Of a stretch of DNA of 14,298 bases, positions 12,779 through 14,298 are shown one piece after another. The stretch spans positions 1 to 14,298 of the forward strand of contig JAUVIB010000039.1 in the NCBI GenBank assembly GCA_030592985.1. Reading direction: 5' to 3'. Positions within the stretch are counted from its first letter, which is position 1; each line of letters starts with the position of its first letter. The stretch comes from Calditrichaceae bacterium (GTDB lineage Bacteria > Calditrichota > Calditrichia > Calditrichales > Calditrichaceae). The notes beneath the pieces are model-generated. The model did no database searches. It saw only the letters and a list, made by a program, of their open reading frames with translations, and had not been told where the DNA came from. The position numbers and the translations under genes were made by a program.

Positions 12779-13075
12779 TTATTTTTCTTTTCGGTTCATA
12801 TATTGCTCCGGCAATCTATGCTGGTGAGCAAAAGTAGCTATTACAATACGATCAACATAAACTTTATAAATGAGTATATATGGGAATCTCTTTAAAATAT
12901 ATTTTCTTTGATTATTTTTTATTTTGGCCCAAGCTAAAGGAAAGGAGAGAATTAAATGTTTAGCTTCTTCTAATTCATGAAGAATCTCGTCTCCTAAACG
13001 AGGTGTTATTTCATCGTAATAGTGGATGGCATCTTGTAATTCTTTTTGAGCTAATTGAGAGAAATATATTTTCAT
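12779..13075 (-). CDS. ParE/RelE-family toxin
   Basis: A 98-residue type II toxin of the RelE/ParE superfamily. It opens MKIYFSQLAQKELQDAIHYYDE with the paired N-terminal helices (ITPRLGDEILHELEEAKHLILSFP), then beta strands KYILKRFPYILIYKVYVDRIVIATFAHQHRLPEQY. The FPYILIYKV...VIATFAHQHRLP end is typical of ParE-like plasmid-stabilisation proteins, which target DNA gyrase. RelE-like ribosome-dependent mRNA cleavage cannot be excluded from sequence alone. The ATG overlaps the antitoxin stop as ATGA, so translation is coupled. The pair lies between the pdxS promoter region and the SPOR lipoprotein gene. Confidence 0.9.
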   Translation of the reverse strand: MKIYFSQLAQKELQDAIHYYDEITPRLGDEILHELEEAKHLILSFPLAWAKIKNNQRKYILKRFPYILIYKVYVDRIVIATFAHQHRLPEQYMNRKEK

Positions 13076-13287
13076 TTTCGTTTAATTTTTTTTATAACAG
13101 TTTCAAAAGGAATTGTTTTTAATTCGCCTTTTTCATATGCAGAAAATCTAACTGTCGCTTCCTTTAACCATGCTTTTTCAATATCGGGGTCAGGCTTATC
13201 TAAGCTTGATAGAATTGCTTCTACCAGATGAATTTTCTCAATGGATTTGAGTTTTAAAGATTTTTTTTCTATTTCTTTTACAGTCAT
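13072..13287 (-). CDS. Addiction-module antitoxin (TIGR02574-type), partner of the ParE/RelE toxin
   Basis: A 71-residue protein with the features of the short putative addiction module component family. These are a helical N-terminus with LKLKSIEKIHLVEAILSSLDKPDPDIEKAWLKEATVRFSAYEKGELKTIP, where the EKAWxxEAxxRxxAxxxGExxxxP pattern is diagnostic, and a basic tail KKIKRK. It is expected to neutralise the toxin and repress its own promoter. AGGAGG at 13293-13298 sits 5 bases before ATG 13287, the strongest ribosome binding site in the window, which fits the need for excess antitoxin. A TATAAT -10 candidate is at 13356-13361 without a clear -35. Confidence 0.88.
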   Translation of the reverse strand: MTVKEIEKKSLKLKSIEKIHLVEAILSSLDKPDPDIEKAWLKEATVRFSAYEKGELKTIPFETVIKKIKRK

Positions 13288-13292
13288 TATAT

Positions 13293-13298
13293 CCTCCT
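13293..13298 (-). promoter_or_regulatory. Strong ribosome binding site of the antitoxin gene
   Basis: Perfect AGGAGG, 5 bases before the antitoxin ATG at 13287. By contrast the toxin depends on an ATGA overlap. Confidence 0.75.
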
Positions 13299-13463
13299 AT
13301 AGAGAAAAAATAATATATTTGGATAATTTTAATTAACTTTTTCTAATAAAAATATATTATATAGCTCCTGATAACAATTGATTTTACATGGATTTTTATT
13401 ACCTGTTAACAATTACTATAATAACCCGAATCCCATTATTCCGCCACTAAATTACATTTAAAA

Positions 13464-13979
13464 TCAGTTATCTAAAGTATCCTTGTGAACAACTATTTTA
13501 CTGGGCACAACAAAAGAATCTTTATAGCCGTTTTCCCGCATAAAATCGCGTAAAACATTGGCATCATCCCGGTCTAACGCATCTCCTACGCGGACTTTAT
13601 ATAGTGGTGTTTCATAAATAAGGTAGGCTTTTAAATTATTATCTGTAAATTTCAATGATACTTCCTGCTGCACAAGCGTTGCTTTTTCAAGGCTGCTCGT
13701 TGCTGAAATTTGAATCCTAAATCCATTCCGTTTCTGCATCTCGACAGTTTGGTCCGTATTTTCTATTATTCCATCTTTCCCCGATTCGTCAACAACAACG
13801 AACGATTCATCGTGAGGTGTTATTGTAATGTCGTCATCATTTAAGGTTAAGGGATCAAAAGATTCATCATATGGAGATTCGATATATCCCGTATCCGTTG
13901 GCTTCAATTCTTTTTTTGTAGAGGCACAACCAATAATAAGAACCAGACTTAATAATTGTAATAATAGTTTAATTTTCAT
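13464..13979 (-). CDS. SPOR-domain lipoprotein
   Basis: A 171-residue secreted lipoprotein. Residues 1-17 are a signal peptide (MKIKLLLQLLSLVLIIG) with lipobox LIIGC, so Cys18 is lipidated. An acidic, low-complexity linker spans about 24-80. A C-terminal SPOR domain follows from about 90 to 165 (GFRIQISATSSLEKATLVQQEV ... YKVRVGDALDRDDANVLRDFMRENGY), with the usual two repeats of strand and helix. SPOR domains bind septal peptidoglycan stripped of stem peptides, so the protein probably sits at the outer membrane and acts in division or cell-wall turnover. The ATG follows the upstream gene's TAA with no gap. No good ribosome binding site is seen apart from coupling. Confidence 0.9.
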   Translation of the reverse strand: MKIKLLLQLLSLVLIIGCASTKKELKPTDTGYIESPYDESFDPLTLNDDDITITPHDESFVVVDESGKDGIIENTDQTVEMQKRNGFRIQISATSSLEKATLVQQEVSLKFTDNNLKAYLIYETPLYKVRVGDALDRDDANVLRDFMRENGYKDSFVVPSKIVVHKDTLDN

Positions 13980-14298
13980 TTAAATGATCTCTAATTTTTT
14001 ATCTTCAACCCAACCGCTTTTACCGTCAGCAAGTTTAATTTCATACCAATTATTATTTTTTCTCTCAATTTTTATTTTAGTACCTTCATGAATAACAAAT
14101 ACCTCTGTGCCATGCACATTAGGTTCGGCATAGACCGTCACCGAGGTTATGGTAATAACACCAAATTTCTCCGTTTCTGCAAAATAAACTTTTTGCATGA
14201 AAATAAAAAGAGAAAAAACAAAAATAGTTAAAATTATTTTATGAAATGATTCAATATAGTTCATTTTATAGTTTTTTCTTAAAAATAAACGCACTAAT
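13980..14298 (-). CDS. Membrane-anchored bacterial SH3 protein, probable C-terminal part of a BatE-like protein (5' end cut)
   Basis: The frame is open to the window edge. It can be read from GTG 14294 (104 residues) or ATG 14264 (94 residues), but the start may lie outside. It shows a basic stretch RLFLRKNYK, a hydrophobic helix KIILTIFVFSLFIFMQKVYFA, then an SH3b domain VTVYAEPNVHGTEVFVIHEGTKIKIERKNNNWYEIKLADGKSGWVEDKKLEII. The FVIHEGTK...W..I.LADG..GW pattern and the terminal position match the end of BatE, a TPR and SH3 protein of the Bat (aerotolerance) operon. If so, the TPR part lies upstream beyond the window. Otherwise it is a short secreted SH3 protein with a signal peptide. It is directly coupled to the SPOR lipoprotein gene. 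Confidence 0.7.
   Translation of the reverse strand, partial: LVRLFLRKNYKMNYIESFHKIILTIFVFSLFIFMQKVYFAETEKFGVITITSVTVYAEPNVHGTEVFVIHEGTKIKIERKNNNWYEIKLADGKSGWVEDKKLEII

Overview
The window is AT-rich bacterial chromosome, and every convincing gene lies on the minus strand, so transcription runs from high to low coordinates. The organism looks like a diderm with outer-membrane lipoproteins and surface glycans. The signs are a SPOR-domain lipoprotein, a BatE-like protein tail, an RmlA and WlbA/WbpD sugar set, S23-type four-helix-bundle genes and a tRNA without encoded CCA. A member of the FCB group (Marinimicrobia, Cloacimonadota, Calditrichota or similar) fits best. This is inference from gene content, not a phylogenetic result.

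Region 1 (1-7002) is a surface-polysaccharide and sulfate-activation cluster. In transcription order it holds wlbA (sugar 3-dehydrogenase), a WbpD-like N-acetyltransferase, rfbA (dTDP-glucose synthesis), a membrane-anchored APS kinase (DUF2061-CysC), cysD and cysN, the last cut by the window edge. WlbA and WbpD belong to the route to UDP-2,3-diacetamido-uronic acids. CysDN and CysC make PAPS. No sulfite-forming reductase is visible, so PAPS may feed a sulfotransferase acting on the glycan (inference). Two junctions of this cluster carry a repeat element. It is an S23/four-helix-bundle gene flanked by short GC-richer arrays in inverted orientation, intact between cysD and cysN and as an internally deleted relic between the WbpD-like gene and rfbA.

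Region 2 (7003-7781) has no gene. It carries several inverted repeats and ends in the terminator of a tRNA-Lys.

Region 3 (7782-12604) is a tight operon: pdxS, pdxT, an eIF2B-alpha/R15P-isomerase-like gene, an AbrB-type antitoxin, a PIN-domain toxin, a degenerate YqeC-like protein and a YqeB/EF2563-family protein. tRNA-Lys(UUU) follows with its own promoter. From the eIF2B-like gene to YqeB the gaps are 2, 5 and 7 bases and then a one-base overlap. The toxin-antitoxin pair is therefore built into the transcription unit. The pdxS and tRNA promoters show the same TTGACA-N17-TAAATT layout.

Region 4 (12779-14298) holds a second toxin-antitoxin pair (ParE/RelE type, ATGA overlap), a SPOR-domain lipoprotein and the C-terminal part of a membrane-anchored SH3 protein that resembles the tail of BatE.

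The observations most worth following are the inverted-array S23 element with its deletion derivative, the APS-reductase-type cysteine motif (CC...CxxC) in the CysD protein, and the eIF2B-like/AbrB-PIN/YqeC-YqeB operon.
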